Assembly (NCBI GenBank): GCA_002104945.1
Contig: MCFH01000004.1
Span: forward strand, 386,001 to 450,000
DNA length: 64,000 nucleotides
DNA from: Piromyces finnis
Taxonomy: Eukaryota; Neocallimastigomycota; Neocallimastigomycetes; Neocallimastigales; Neocallimastigaceae
Reading direction: 5' to 3'
The notes under the pieces were generated by a model that had not been told where the DNA came from, did not search any database, and saw only the letters and a list, made by a program, of their open reading frames with translations. Made by a program: the position numbers and the translations under genes. Shown here one piece after another: positions 15,306-28,791 of this stretch (within the stretch, counting starts at the first letter, position 1; the number at the start of each line of letters is the position of its first letter).

Positions 15306-16578
15306 CTTTAAATATGTTTTAAATCAGTTTGAAAAAATGTGATTTTGTTGGTAGAAATATTATATATACAATATATTGTTTCTATTTTATTTTGTTGTGT
15401 GACTTTTAAATTTATTCTATGTATTTAGATTTTTTAATTTTCCATTTATATAATAAAAATGGATAAATCATTCATTATTATTTATATAAATAAAATTAGT
15501 TTAAATATTTATTTTTAATACTATTATATATTATTTAAATAAATTACCTTTTTATTATTTTTATTTTCTTTTTCTTTTTTCTTTTTATTACATTTAAAAT
15601 AATTTTATTATTAAATGTATTATTTTTTTATAAATAATTATAAATTATTTAATGTTTCAAAATTATTCATATATAAACTTGTATAATAAATAATTTTTTT
15701 TTTTTTTTTTTGTATTATTCTATTGATAAAAGTGTATAATTAATTATATATAATAGTAATTTAATTATAAAATGTCTTTATCTATTATTAAATATCTAAC
15801 GTTAATATTTCTATTAATTTATATATATATTTCTTTTATTTTTTCTATGAAAATATTTTATAATTCCTTTTTCTTTTATTTTTTTTTAATTTCTTCTTAT
15901 TTATTTAGTTGTTTATATATAATACATATATATATATATTAGAATTTAGTATTATATAACTTTTCGTAAATTATTATTATTATAATAATAATAATAAACT
16001 TTTAATCTATTGGACTTTTACTTTTTAATGTTTATATTATTTTTTTTTCTTCCTTTTTTTTTTTATTATTATTTCTTTTTTATTATTATTTATTTATTTA
16101 AAATTATTTAGAATTAATCTACATTTGTCTCTAAATCAAATATAAAAGATACTAATTTAGATCTTGTTTAAATTGTATAGTTTTTATAAAAAAAAAGAGA
16201 GATTTTTCTACACCAATAATTATGTCTTTCTACATTTTTTGATATTTAATAGTATTAATCTTTTTATTATGGACTATTTAATTTCAATTTTAATATATTA
16301 AAAATAAACTTTATTTATTAATAAATTTAAAATCGAATTACCAAGAAAAAAAATAATAATTTAACTTTTTATTCTATAATATTTCTATAATATACATAAC
16401 ACAATACATATTATTATTTATTAGGCAAACTATTTATATAAAGGATTTTTTATTTATTAAAATAAAATTATAATATTCATTACTTAAATATTAAAAAAAA
16501 AGCAATACCTTTATTTTTCTATGTGACCTTTTCATATACATATATACCTATATTTATTTATTTATTTTTATCATTTTT

Positions 16579-16660
<82 letters not shown>

Positions 16661-16668
16661 TATTGTTT
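15306..16668. other. Intergenic AT-rich spacer with 79-bp A-run
   Basis: No gene seen. It ends in a pure A-run at 16580-16658, which lies just left of the SINE target site and is not part of the SINE (the SINE has its own A-tail at its right end). Confidence 0.7.
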
Positions 16669-16684
16669 ACAGAATAATCTAAAA

Positions 16685-17224
16685 GTCGTTCCAGTTTCTA
16701 TCCTGGTTGTTAAGACCCCCGCTTAGCATTCATAAGGCTTCTGGTTCGACCCCCGCCATTGACAGTTCTTTAGCGATTTTCCTGTTTCAGGTTTGCGCTT
16801 AAAGTATAGGGGTTAAAGGTCAATTCAGGTAAGTATAACTATACCACCGGACTCTACCCTAAGCAGTTAATTCAGATTGGTAGTTTTCTCCGTATCAAGC
16901 GGTTTTCCCACTGAAGTTTAGAGTATATGTAGGAAGGGGTATCAATTAATTCACAGATTACTAACTATGGTCTTTGAGGGTTGTTCTCATCGTTAATCAT
17001 CCTTCGCCAATAAAGGTTCAGGAGATCACTGTTGTTGGTAGCTCGGTCTTTGTGTGATAGGATCGTTAAGAGCAATAAGCCATTCCATATTAGCCCTGCC
17101 CAGAGGGATGATTGTGCCGACGTCGTTCTGATATGGCAATGTACAATAATGTACAATCACATACCATATATAACTCAGGGGGGTTAGATGAGGATATATG
17201 GAAGTCTAAAAAAAAAAAAAAAAA
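16685..17224 (+). mobile_element. tRNA-derived SINE, copy 1
   Basis: A 540-bp island of clearly higher GC. It starts with GTCGTTCCAG, carries a tRNA-like head (TCCTGGTTGTTAAG as a likely A box and GGTTCGACCCC at about 16743-16753 as a B box), and ends in an A-tail at 17208-17224. It is flanked by a 14-bp direct repeat, ACAGAATAATCTAA, at 16669-16682 and 17224-17237: the target-site duplication of a non-LTR retroposon. It has no ORF of note, so it depends on a LINE in trans (family knowledge). The first 75 bp match the head of copy 2 at 28785-28711 on the other strand. The bodies diverge except for a shared ATTCAGGTAAGTATAA block. The parent tRNA cannot be fixed by eye. Confidence 0.85.
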
Positions 17225-17237
17225 CAGAATAATCTAA

Positions 17238-18316
17238 TACATTAAATACATATTAAATACTTATTAAATAATACATTGATAAATTAATAATGTATAATTC
17301 ATAATTTCATAAAATTATAATAAATAAGGTTTATTATTTAAAAATTAAATGCATTTAAAGTTTTTTAATTTTCAATACTGTCTTAAAAAGTCTTAAATGA
17401 TAAAATAAATGTTTTTAAAATTATGGTTTTTTTTTTTTTTTTTTTTTTGGTATGGTATTCCTTTTAAAAATGGGTCGAAGAATAAAATATAAAATTTTAA
17501 TTTTTAAATAGCTATAAATTAAAAATGTTAAAGTATATGTGATATGTAATGCTAAAAAAAATGTTAATCAAAAAAAATTAGAAATAGGAAATAGAATGGG
17601 AAATATAATTTTATAAATTGCTGATATAATGTTAAAAAAGATAGTTTATTAAATAATTGCTGTATTGTTTTATAATTTTTTACATTTATTACAAAAAAAA
17701 AAAAAAAAGATGTGGATAATATACACGTTATTATTGATTTTCTTTTCTTTTTGTATTCAATTCACTAATTAAAAATATTTAATTATTAATTGAAAAAGAA
17801 AAAAAAAAACAAGAATTTCTGTTAGAAATTAAAAAATAATTAAAATAAATATATTAAAAATAAAAAAAATAATAATATAATAAATAATTTTAAAAGTTAT
17901 ATGTGAAGAAAAAAAAAGTGATGGCATAATGAAAACTATGATGTATAAACATAGTATTTTTTATAAAAAAAAATAATATTTTATAGATTTAAAAAAATTC
18001 TTTTAATTTTTAAATAGTTATTAAAAGGGAAAATATGGAAATGTATATATAGTAAATGAATATAACAAATGAATCAATGGAATACAATTAAATATATAAT
18101 TAGATTTATTACTATATTTCTTTTATATAACTACATTTAAATGCATATTATTTATTGTACTTTTGTATTTATTTAGGGGGGAAAATGAATACAAATAATA
18201 ATATTACTATTTTCTATGAATAAAAAACTTTGTATATATATAATCGATTTGTAATAAAAAATATCAATATATCAAAAATCTAATTTTTTTTTCGTTATCA
18301 TTATTGTGGGAAAAAA
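17238..18316. other. Intergenic AT-rich spacer
   Basis: A T-run lies at about 17428-17448 and A-runs near 17693-17708 and 17800. No gene or structured element seen. Confidence 0.7.
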
Positions 18317-21300
18317 TTAGGTGGGTGGATTCTTTCGACGAATATTATTTACTATTTTACCATAAGATTTGCGATGAGGTTTTTTAGGTGGGGTACTAGT
18401 GACAGTCGTGGGATCTGATGTATTAGATGCAATATTATTATTATTGTTGTTGTCGTTGTTGTTACCGATAGTAGAAATATTGGTATCATTTAAATTTGTA
18501 TTATTATTTGATGTAATGTTATGAACATTATTGTTATTATTAGTAGTATCATTGTCATTCATATTACTGTTATTATTATTGCTATTATTATTATTGTTGT
18601 TGTTGCTATTAATTTCTGAAGATGATGAAGATGTATCATCATTATCTTCATTACTATCGTTGTTGCCATTATTGTTATCATTGTTATTGATATTATTATT
18701 TTTAAACGTGTTGCTTTTACGTCCATTATCACGATATATACCTCCATTGTTATTATTATTATTACCACCAGGGCGATAATTATTATATTGAACACGATTA
18801 GGAAGAGTATTACTACTCGAACTCATTTCATTATTATTTCCTGTTGAAAAGGAATTTAAATTCTCATTGAAATTATCTTGTGAAAAATTAGTACCATAAT
18901 TATTACCATCACCATTTATATTATATCCACCGAAATTCTTATTGTTTAGAATACCATTACCATAATAATTATTCTTTAAGTTTGGATGACCCATAAGATA
19001 ACCAGAATTCATTCCACGACCATAATAGCCATAATCATCACCGCTAGGACCATTATAGTATCCAGGTATATTTTTTCCCTTACGATTATTACCAGAATTA
19101 GTCATATAGGGCGAAATACCAACTCCTCCTCCCATAGTACCCATTCTATTCATATAATTGGATGGATAACCTTGAGAAGTCATCCGTGAATAATATGGAA
19201 ACATTGGTCCATTCATTGCCATCATAGAAGGAGGTGGATAATTAGAATAATTCATACCCATTGGCATACGACCACTAAGGTTTCTAGATGCTATTGCCAT
19301 AGATGGGTTTATGTATATATTATTTGGGAACATACTTTTGTAAAGAAGATTTTAAAAGTTAATTATGATATTATATATATAAATTGTTTTTGATTAAAAA
19401 AAAAAACAGATGAATAATTAAAAATAAAAGCTAAAATGATAATAATTGTATATAAATAATTCTTAACTTACCCAAAATCATCAACTCTCACACGTTTATT
19501 ATTATTTATAGGGTATCCATTCATATCATAATTCATATCATAATTCTTATTATTGTTGAATTTCATATGGCTATTACCACCGCCATTACTATTAATGATA
19601 TTATTATTGTTGTTGTTGTTATTGTTGTTGTTATTTTCATTATTATTAAGATTATTTAGTTGATTAGATCTTTGTCTATATATACATTTATTTAAAAGGA
19701 GAAGAAAAAAAGGAAAAATTATATGTTTTTGTTTTAATATGAAATTTATTAAAGAAACAGGTAATAATTATTATAATAAAAAAAAAAAGGAATTTATTCA
19801 TATTACCTTTTATGATCAAATTTATTCTTTTTAGAAAAATTGTCGACTGAAGAACTTGGAACATAATTATTAAATATTTCAATTAATTCTTCCCCAATAC
19901 TAGGATGTAATTCCTTTTTTTTTTTTTTAATATTATTAATATTGATAATAGTAATGATTAGGGTTATAACAATTAATTGAATTAGTTATGAAAATTAACC
20001 AAAACTTATTAAATATAGTGATTAGTAATGATGCTTTCTGTTCCTACCTGACCATCTTGACTAGTTTTAATACTTTGATTTTCATTATATGGATTATTCA
20101 TATCAGGTAAATAAGAAAATGGTAATCTTTTTCTAGAAATTAAAAGAAAAATAAAAAAGAGACATAAAAATAAATTTACATAAAATATTAATAAATTACT
20201 ATAAAAAAAAAAAAAAAAAAAAAAAGAAATAATAATATGAAATTTATATGATTATTACTTTAAAATCCATTCAACTTCAAAGTTTCCTCCTAATTCAATT
20301 GGTTTTTTATAATCCCAAATACTAGTATCACTATCATGTATAATATTAGATTTCATTTGTAAGTATCCTATAATAAAAATATAATAATTATATATTATTA
20401 GGTATTTTATATATATATATTCGTTAATGATGATTTTACCAGTATAGTCTGGAATTATAAATTTAAAAATAAAATAAAATAGAAATTTACCACAAAAACT
20501 GCTACTACGAGTTACCGACATGAAAAGATATATTTTTTTTGCAACCTATAAATAGAAATGTTAATGAAAATGTTAAAACCTAATAAATATATTTATAAAT
20601 AGATATATATATTTATATATAATTACACTAAATGCTTTTTCAAGAATATTAGATGTTCTAATTGTTGTTGTCCATAAATTCTAATTAAAAGTATAGAAAA
20701 AATGAATAATCAATTTATAAAAAATTTAAAAAAAAAAAAAAAATACTTTTCTTTACTATAATTATTATTATTAACATACATTTTCAAAGGATTGATACAC
20801 TAATTCATCATTTTGACTTTTCAATACAAAGTATCGTACATCATATTTTTCTATTATAGAAATATAAAAATTAATAAAAAAAAAAAATAATGATAATGCT
20901 ATTAATACTATTATTTTTTGATAATATTATATAATATTATTTAATATTATAATAAATTAATGTTTTTTTTAAAAAATATCTACCTCGATCACTCATGTCG
21001 ATATTATTAATTTTCTTCTTTTTATTTTTTTCCTCTCTTGATAACTCATCCATTTTTCTCTTATGATTATAATTATTTATAGTCTCTTGTTTGAAATCAT
21101 TATTCACTTGGTCATGATGGAATTCTTCTTCATTATAATTATCACTTTCTTCATCCTTATAATAATCACCATCATCATTGGTATTGGATTGTTTAGTATG
21201 ATTTTCATCATACTTATTATAATTATCATTATCATTGGTATTGGATTGTTTAGTATGATTTTCATCATACTTATTATAATTATTATTATTATTATTATTA

Positions 21301-22438
21301 TTATTATTGATATTGGATTGCTTGGTATAATTTTTATGCTGATCATTATGAGAATTGAATTGTTCATTATCATGATATTCATTATAATTATTATGACTAT
21401 CATTATGGTATCGATGATGATGCTCTTTTTTATTCATATTCATATTCGATGAATAGGTATTAGATGATGAATTCTTTGCTCCCATTTCCTTATTATTAAA
21501 TTTTGATGACTTTTTGATTTTATTATCATAAGTAGAATTATTCGTTATTTCAGAAATACTTTTTTCCTCCACAATAACATTTTCATTACGATGATGATAA
21601 TTTTCCTTATCCTTATTCCTTCTACTGGAATCATGATGATTAAAATCTTCATTTGAACGTTGACGTCGATGATCACTCTCAATATTATTATTGTTGTTAC
21701 TAACATTCCTACCATTATATTTATTTTGAGAATAATCACCATTATATCTATCTTTTCTATTATCATCTTTTACAGATTTTGGTGGATTATTATTAAAAGA
21801 GTAATCTTTATTCAACGAATCTTTGTTTCTTTTATAATTTTCATCAAAGCGACTATTTCTATTTTTAGAATTATTCTCATTACTATTGGATGAACTTTCA
21901 TGATAATTATTATTTCTATTATTAAAACTTCTACTATTATATTCACTTCTATTATCATTATTATTATTGTTGTTGTTGTTATTGTTGTTATTGTTATTGT
22001 TATTGCTATTACTATTATTGTTTTCACGACTATTGTTGTAATTCATTTTTTGTGGTCTCGAGTATCCGTTTTGGCCATTGATATTATAATCTCTATCTCT
22101 ATCCCTATTACTACTATTGTAGTTGCTATTATTACTGTTATTATTACTGTTATTATTACCGTTATTATTACTGCTATTATTACTGTTATTATTACCGTTA
22201 TTATTACTGCTATTATTACTGTTATTATTACTGTTATTATTACCGTTATTATTACTGTTATTATTATCGTTATTATTACTGTTATTATTACTGCTATTAT
22301 TACCGTTATTATTACTGTTATTATTGCTGTTATTACTGTTATTATTGTTATTGTTATTATTACTGTTATTATTGCTGTTATTTCTGTTATTATTGCTGTT
22401 ATTTCTGTTATTATTACTGTTATTATTATTATTATTAC

Positions 22439-22526
<88 letters not shown>

Positions 22527-23244
22527 GTAACTATCATTATAATTATATCTACTTTTATTTAATTTATTATTGTAATTATCTTTATTATGGTCATCATAAT
22601 GATTGCCTTTGCTATTATAATTAGAGTTGGTATTGCTATAATTCTTATTATTGTTATTATCTTTTGAATAATAATAGTCTTCATTATGACTTTTGTTGTT
22701 GCTGCTGTTGTTATAATTACCATGATCTTCATTATAACGACCATTTTTATTCATATTATTTTTTATAAAGCCATTATTATTACGTTCATCATAATAATCA
22801 TTCTTTTTATATTTATTATCATTATAATCATGTGAATGATTATTACCATTACTATAATTATTGTGGTTATTGTCATTATTATAATTGGTATTATTATTTT
22901 TGTTGTTATCACTATTTTTGTTATTACTACATCTTTTATTATTAGATGGAATGTTGGAATCGTTAGTATTATTTTTTTCATTATTCCCTGAGTAATAATT
23001 ATCTGAATAATGATTATTATTTTTAGGGAATCGATTATCATCATATTGATTATATCTTCCTAAAGAGTTGTTACGAGATGTATTATAGCTACTACTATTT
23101 TCATTCCTTGAATTCTCTTCATATTCTTTATCGTCATTATATTTATTCTTTATACAATATTATATTATAAAGTTAAATTTTATTATTAATAATTATTATC
23201 ATTGTAATTATTTATTATTTATTTATTTATTGTTATTATATTAT

Positions 23245-23277
<33 letters not shown>

Positions 23278-24339
23278 CGTTTATTAATTTGGCATATTTT
23301 AATAAACATAATAATCAAACATTATTAGATAATAAATAACGATTAATTATTATACAAAAAATTAATATGTGTTTACTTTTTATTTAGTTAATATATATGA
23401 TGATGATTATAAATAACTATAAATAATTATCTTATATATATCAATTTATCATATCACATATTAATTTTTAAAAAAAAAAAAAATAATGATTATCAATAAA
23501 TTATAGTAACTTGTATTTAAATCTATTTATTTATATATTTAATCATATTTCGATCTTATTTATATTATTTCTATTCATTAATAGATTAATTTTTTTTTTA
23601 TTTTAATAAAAAAAATTTATAAATTTATATATTTCAAGTTCATATATAAACTTATAGCATGTATCTATTAACTCTATAAAAATAAAAAAGTGATAATTTT
23701 TTAAAAAAAAAAAAAAAAAAAAAAAAGATAATTGTCTATCAATTATAATATATCATATAAAATAACTTTATATCATTTATACTATAGAAATAAATAAATA
23801 TGTATAATACTATTACTATTAATATATAATACTATTAAATATTTATTTATTTATATACCATAAAGATTTATTATAATTATTATCAAAAATATCTTTTTTT
23901 AATTTTTTTTTATATGTATTGTAAATGTAGATTAATAAAAAGAGCTTGTTCTAATTGTTGTAAATATATATATTTACAATTTTTAACTGTTCATATTTTA
24001 AGGTTAATTAATAATTATTTAAATAAACCCTTTATATTCATTTAATATAGTGATATGCATTATTAATAACACATATTAATTTGTGTTTGTTGATATTGCC
24101 TATTATAATTACTATATTCTTTTTTACTCATGTTTATCCTTTTTAATTCTATGTTTAAATTTTTTTTTCTTGATAAATATTGAAGTTATCTACTTGATTA
24201 TTTATATTTTTAACTCTTGAAAAATTTGTTGATTAAAAAATATTCTGTTGCATAGTCATTACCATATGATTTTCCAATATTTATGATAGCATTTTTTTTT
24301 TTTAAATAAATATCAATCAACCATCAACATCATTTAAAA

Positions 24340-24370
<31 letters not shown>

Positions 24371-25717
24371 CATATAAAAATAAAAAACACAAATATATAT
24401 ATAACAATAATCTTTGAAAAATAATAATAAATTTACTAAAAAATAATTAAAATGATAATCATTATAAGTCAGAGCAAGCTGTCTTATAATTATCCGTTAT
24501 TATCATTTATTAAATTTATTATTATTATCCTTGTAAAATTCATTAAAAATATGAAATATTTCTCTCTACCTTTCTACTTTTAATATTTGAACTATCATCA
24601 CGATTACTTTCATAAGATTTGCCTTGTGATTCATTCATTGACCTAGAATTAGTGTTTCGAGTATTTCTATTAAAACTAGAAGAGGTGTTATTGTTATTAT
24701 TATAGTCGGAATTTTTATCATAATATGGATCTTTTTCATCATTTCTGATAGTTTTGGTATATTTATTTTTGGTATTTGAATATTGATCCTGTTTATAATT
24801 ATTGTTGTTGTTGCTGTTGTAGTAACGATCATCTTCATTATTGTTATAATATCGATCATTTTCATTATTTTTGTTATAATACCGATCATCTTTATTATTG
24901 TGATAACGATCATCTTTATTATTATTGTGATAACGATCATCTTTATTATTATTGTGATAACGATCATCTTTATTATTGTGATGATAATAATTATCCCCAC
25001 TACTGTTGTGATAACGATCTTCTTGGTTATTTTTATTATTATTTTTATTATATTCCCTATTATAATTATCATTATTACTAGAATTGCCATTATCATAATA
25101 TTTATCTTTTTCATGATATTTACTTTTAGTAGCAGATGATACAATATTTATGGTTCTTGGAGCATTTCTATCTTTATCATTATCACTAGAATAGTCATTT
25201 TCCTTTTGTCTTTTATCATATCTATCGTCATTTCGACTACTTTTATAATCAAAATTATGATAATTATTTCTATTTCTTCTATTATCATCATTGTTTTCCT
25301 GATAGTTTTTATTCAGGTTCCGATTATTTTTATTATTATCATATGATTGTTCCTTATAATTTCTATCATAGTCATCTCTATAATTTTGATCATAGTCGTC
25401 ATCTTTACGATTTCTACTAGAATAACTATCTCTATCATAATCATTATTATTATGGTTTCGACTGGAATAATTATCTCTATCATAGTTATTATCGTTATGA
25501 TTTCTATCTGAATAATAATCTCTTTCATGTTGACTACGACTAGAATAATAATCTCTTTCTCTGTTGCGTTCTCTTTCTCTATTATAAGAATCAGAAGGAT
25601 TTGGATTATCATATCTATCATTTCTTGAATGGTAATTATTGTCATTTCTACGATCATTAAAACTTTTACGATCTCGATAATCATTATTATAGTTGGAATT
25701 ATCATCATTATAACTAC

Positions 25718-25777
<60 letters not shown>

Positions 25778-26621
25778 GATTATAATTATTGGAATTACGA
25801 CTAAAATCTCTACTATTATTAGAATTATTATCTTTCTTACGATAGCTATTATCTGAATCATTTATTTCAGGATAGTTATTTTGACTTTTAGTATTACTTG
25901 AGTTGTTATCATATTTTTTATTATAATTATTATTATTTTCTCTAGAATAGTTATTTCTATTATTATCATCATTTATTTTCTTTCCATTATCTACTTTACT
26001 TGAATCATTTTCTCTATAATATTTATCGTTATTTGTGCTTGAATCTCTTTCTTTATAATATTTATCGTTATTTATGCTTGGATCCCTTTCTTTATAATAT
26101 TTATCGTTATTTATGCTTGGATCCCTTTCTTTATAATACTTATCGTTGTTTGAGCTTGAATTTCTTTCTTTATAATATTTATCATTGTTTGAGCTTGAAT
26201 CCCTTTCTTTATAATATTTATCGTTGTTTGAGCTTGAATCATTTTCTCTATAATATTTATCATTGTTTGAGCTTGAATCCCTTTCTTTATAATATTTATC
26301 ATTGTTTGAGCTTGAATCCCTTTCTTTATAATATTTATCATTGTTTGAGCTTGAATCTCTTTCTTTATAATATTTATCATTGTTTGTGCTTGAATCCCTT
26401 TCTTTATAATACTTATCGTTGTTTGTGTTTGAGTCTCTCCCTTTATAATATTTTTCATCATTTGTAGAATTTTTTACTTCTTTAAAATCAGATTTGGTAT
26501 TATTATTTTCTGTATGATGATTTGATTTTTCTTTTTTATTATAATTAATATCATCAATTTCATATATATCTGAATCATCATCTGATGTCAAAATATTACC
26601 TAGAACATCAAAATTTTCCAT
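18317..26621 (-). CDS. Very large YTH-domain (m6A reader) protein, YTHDC1-like
   Basis: Ten exons, minus strand: 26621-24570, 23147-20984, 20850-20780, 20680-20627, 20545-20491, 20367-20259, 20132-20048, 19913-19807, 19675-19472, 19334-18317. These join in phase to 1,972 residues. A YTH domain occupies about residues 1406-1555: YDVRYFVLKS, LWTTTIRTSNILEKAFSVAK, FCGYLQM, GGNFEVEWILKKRLPF, NPYNENQSIKTSQDGQELHP. In the family two Trp residues bind N6-methyladenosine; both are present (LWTTT and EVEWI). YTHDC1 acts in nuclear RNA processing. The N-terminal 1,400 residues are Asn/Tyr/Asp/Arg-rich, with 12 repeats of 13 residues, RE/RD/RS dipeptides and long Asn runs. The C-terminus is Gly/Met/Asn-rich and ends in a basic patch. 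Exon 2 is open for 131 codons upstream of its first Met, so an upstream exon is needed; 24570-26621 has the matching phase, although the 1,422-bp intron is long for this window. If that join is wrong, 24543-26621 is a separate gene. Confidence 0.8.
21960..22530 (-). repeat. Asn-codon microsatellite in YTH exon 2
   Basis: AAT/AAC/AGT triplets on the minus strand encode long NNN and NNSNNN runs. The pure (AAT)n stretch covers about 22430-22525. Antisense poly-Leu and poly-Ile frames are shadows. Confidence 0.95.
23148..24569. other. Long presumed intron of the YTH gene
   Basis: 1,422 bp of AT-rich DNA with A-runs at about 23249-23277, 23703-23726 and 24349-24370. No ORF is worth calling. It is bounded on the minus strand by a GT donor (24569-24568) and an AG acceptor (23149-23148). 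Only phase agreement and shared composition support it being one intron. Confidence 0.55.
26000..26475 (-). repeat. Twelve tandem 39-bp coding repeats
   Basis: Within exon 1 of the YTH gene, 12 copies of a 39-bp unit encode NNDKYYKERDSSS with small changes (ERDPSI, ENDSSS, ERNSSS). Third-position and Asp/Asn-type changes between units suggest continuing unequal exchange. Confidence 0.92.
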
Positions 26622-28200
26622 TTTTTTTCTTCGTATGTATATTGTAATATATAATTAAAGTTTACTTGTTTACTTATAATGAATAAATTAATATCTTTAT
26701 AATATATTTAATTATTATAATAGAAATAAATGTTTTAATGTATTATATTAGCTCGTGAAATTTCTTTTAAATTAAATAAATAAAATTATAATTGGTAACT
26801 GAAAAGATATTTGTAACATATTATATAGAAAATGACATGGCATATATTCAAATTTTGTAAATCTATTTTGAAATTTTGATATTTTTCCTGTTTAACTGGA
26901 AAAAGTATATAATATATAATAATAAATAAATATAAAATTTTGAATCAATGTTAGTAAATTATTATATTAAATAATCTTTTTTAAAACATAAAATTTATTA
27001 TAATAAAATTTATCACTTATTAATTTTATATTTCTATACTCTAACTTATAATTAATGTTTTTTTATTATTGTTCTATTATTATTTTCTCATTATAATAAT
27101 ATTTATTTATTTATTTATTATTTATTTATTATTTATTTTATTATCATTGTTGTTGTTGAAAATTATTAAATAAAAGAAAATAACCCTATGTTACAACATT
27201 TAATCAATATTTTTTTTTTTTCATTATTTACAATTTCAATTATATCTTATTACCTTTATAATAAAAACAGTTAATTTACACGTTAATATAATAAAGTGAC
27301 GTTTCAATCATAAAAATGTATATTATTATTATTATTATTACTTGAATTAATATAACAAAAAAATAAACAAGAAAAAAGAAAATATAAATAAATGAAATGA
27401 AAAAAAAATATATTCAATTTATCTATTTTTAAAATGGAAAAGTGATAAAAATAAAAAAAAAGTTAATATGAAACAAATAAAAATAAATTTTGTACAGGAA
27501 AAATAAATGAAATGATAAAATAGAAAATCTTAGAATTAATTTTTAATATAATTAATTTATTAGTTTTAAATTTGTCCAAAAATTACTTTTTAAAAAAAAA
27601 AAAAAAATATTCAACAATTGTTATTATTTTCAATTATTATATATAAACACTTTTACAATTTCTTAAGATGACTCAATAGTATAGCATCCTAAAAAATAGT
27701 ATTTCTTATAGCTAGTAAAAAGGATAGCTTTATAATAAATGAACATAAAAATTTTAACAATAAATTCAATTTGTTAAAATATAAAAAATATACATCAACA
27801 CTAACACTATATTTCATATTATTATATAGATATAACATTTATTGTCTTTTAAAAATCATATTTTATTATATAGGTAGATTATCACTTTTTCAATACTATA
27901 AATATACTGTGACTTTTAATATAGTATATCTAATAAAAAGTTTAATCTATCACTTTTGCTTTTTTTTTTTTAATTTTTATTATTTTAATACTACTCAATA
28001 GTAGTATTAAATAATATAAAATTAAAAAGAAATAATATTATTAAAGTCATTAATTAATATTTCAATAATATTATTGATGACAGGACTCATATTCACTTGA
28101 ATTTTATTATTCATAAATATTAATCTATAATTACTATTAATTTTACATATATACCAAATGAATATGAATTTATGTATTTATTTTACTTTTATAAACTAAT
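26622..28200. other. Intergenic AT-rich spacer upstream of the YTH gene
   Basis: The 5' flank of the YTH gene and the left flank of the SINE/Ty3 insertion. It contains short TTTA runs (27104-27141) and T/A tracts. The 76-codon ORF at 27771-28001 has no ATG-anchored domain and is not called. Confidence 0.65.
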
Positions 28201-28210
28201 TAAGCATGTT

Positions 28211-28213
<3 letters not shown>

Positions 28214-28253
<40 letters not shown>

Positions 28254-28785
28254 TTCCGAGTGCATTTCTCCCATCGATCAGAGTTAGCTCCAATGGTGGT
28301 TCTTAGAGAAACGTTGGCTCATTCCTATTGCTAGGTGGTTGTGACCCTCCTGGTCTGTCATACTGTTTCTTCAGCTTCGACGCTCACTTAATCCATGTAC
28401 ATTAGATGCATGTCGTTGTACGATATTTCACAACTACAATGCTAAGCCTCTTATAGTCAATTTGATCACGTGTCAACCGCCCCCTAATGTTTACACTTAA
28501 ATTGATTAAGGAATATTATGTGTTTTTGGCATAGCCTAAGTCACCACTTATTAAGTTCTAATTTGGAATGTACCATGTACACTAGACCCTCTCAGGCCGG
28601 CTAGACGAGTGTTATTATCATAGTAGTAAATTAGAAAGTTCATTTATACTTACCTGAATATCATAACCCAACCCATGGCAAACCCAGTGGGAAAATCCAC
28701 AGGCACTGACATCTGCGGGGTCGAACCAGAAGCCTTATGTATGCTAAGGAAACGCCTTAACAACCAGGATAAAAACTGGAACGAG
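28214..28785 (-). mobile_element. tRNA-derived SINE, copy 2 (minus strand)
   Basis: A GC-richer 570-bp island read on the minus strand: head CTCGTTCCAG at 28785, A-box-like TGGTTGTTAAGGCG, B box GGTTCGACCCC at about 28722-28712, and a poly-A tail seen as a T-run up to 28250. Left target-site copy TAAGCATGTTCCT is at 28201-28213. The right copy begins at 28786 (TAAGCA) and is interrupted by the Ty3/Gypsy element, resuming as TGTTCCT at 36695. The head matches SINE copy 1; most of the body does not, apart from an ATTCAGGTAAGTATAA block. Confidence 0.85.
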
Positions 28786-28791
28786 TAAGCA

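Noticed and set aside
16523-16726. Poly-Lys ORF
   Set aside because: It is the 79-bp A-run plus the start of SINE copy 1.
16965-17156. 63-codon minus-strand ORF inside SINE copy 1
   Set aside because: Chance ORF in a GC-richer non-coding retroposon; absent from SINE copy 2.
21900-22562. Poly-Leu and poly-Ile/Val ORFs antisense or in other frames to YTH exon 2
   Set aside because: Shadows of Asn/Ser codon repeats read in other frames.
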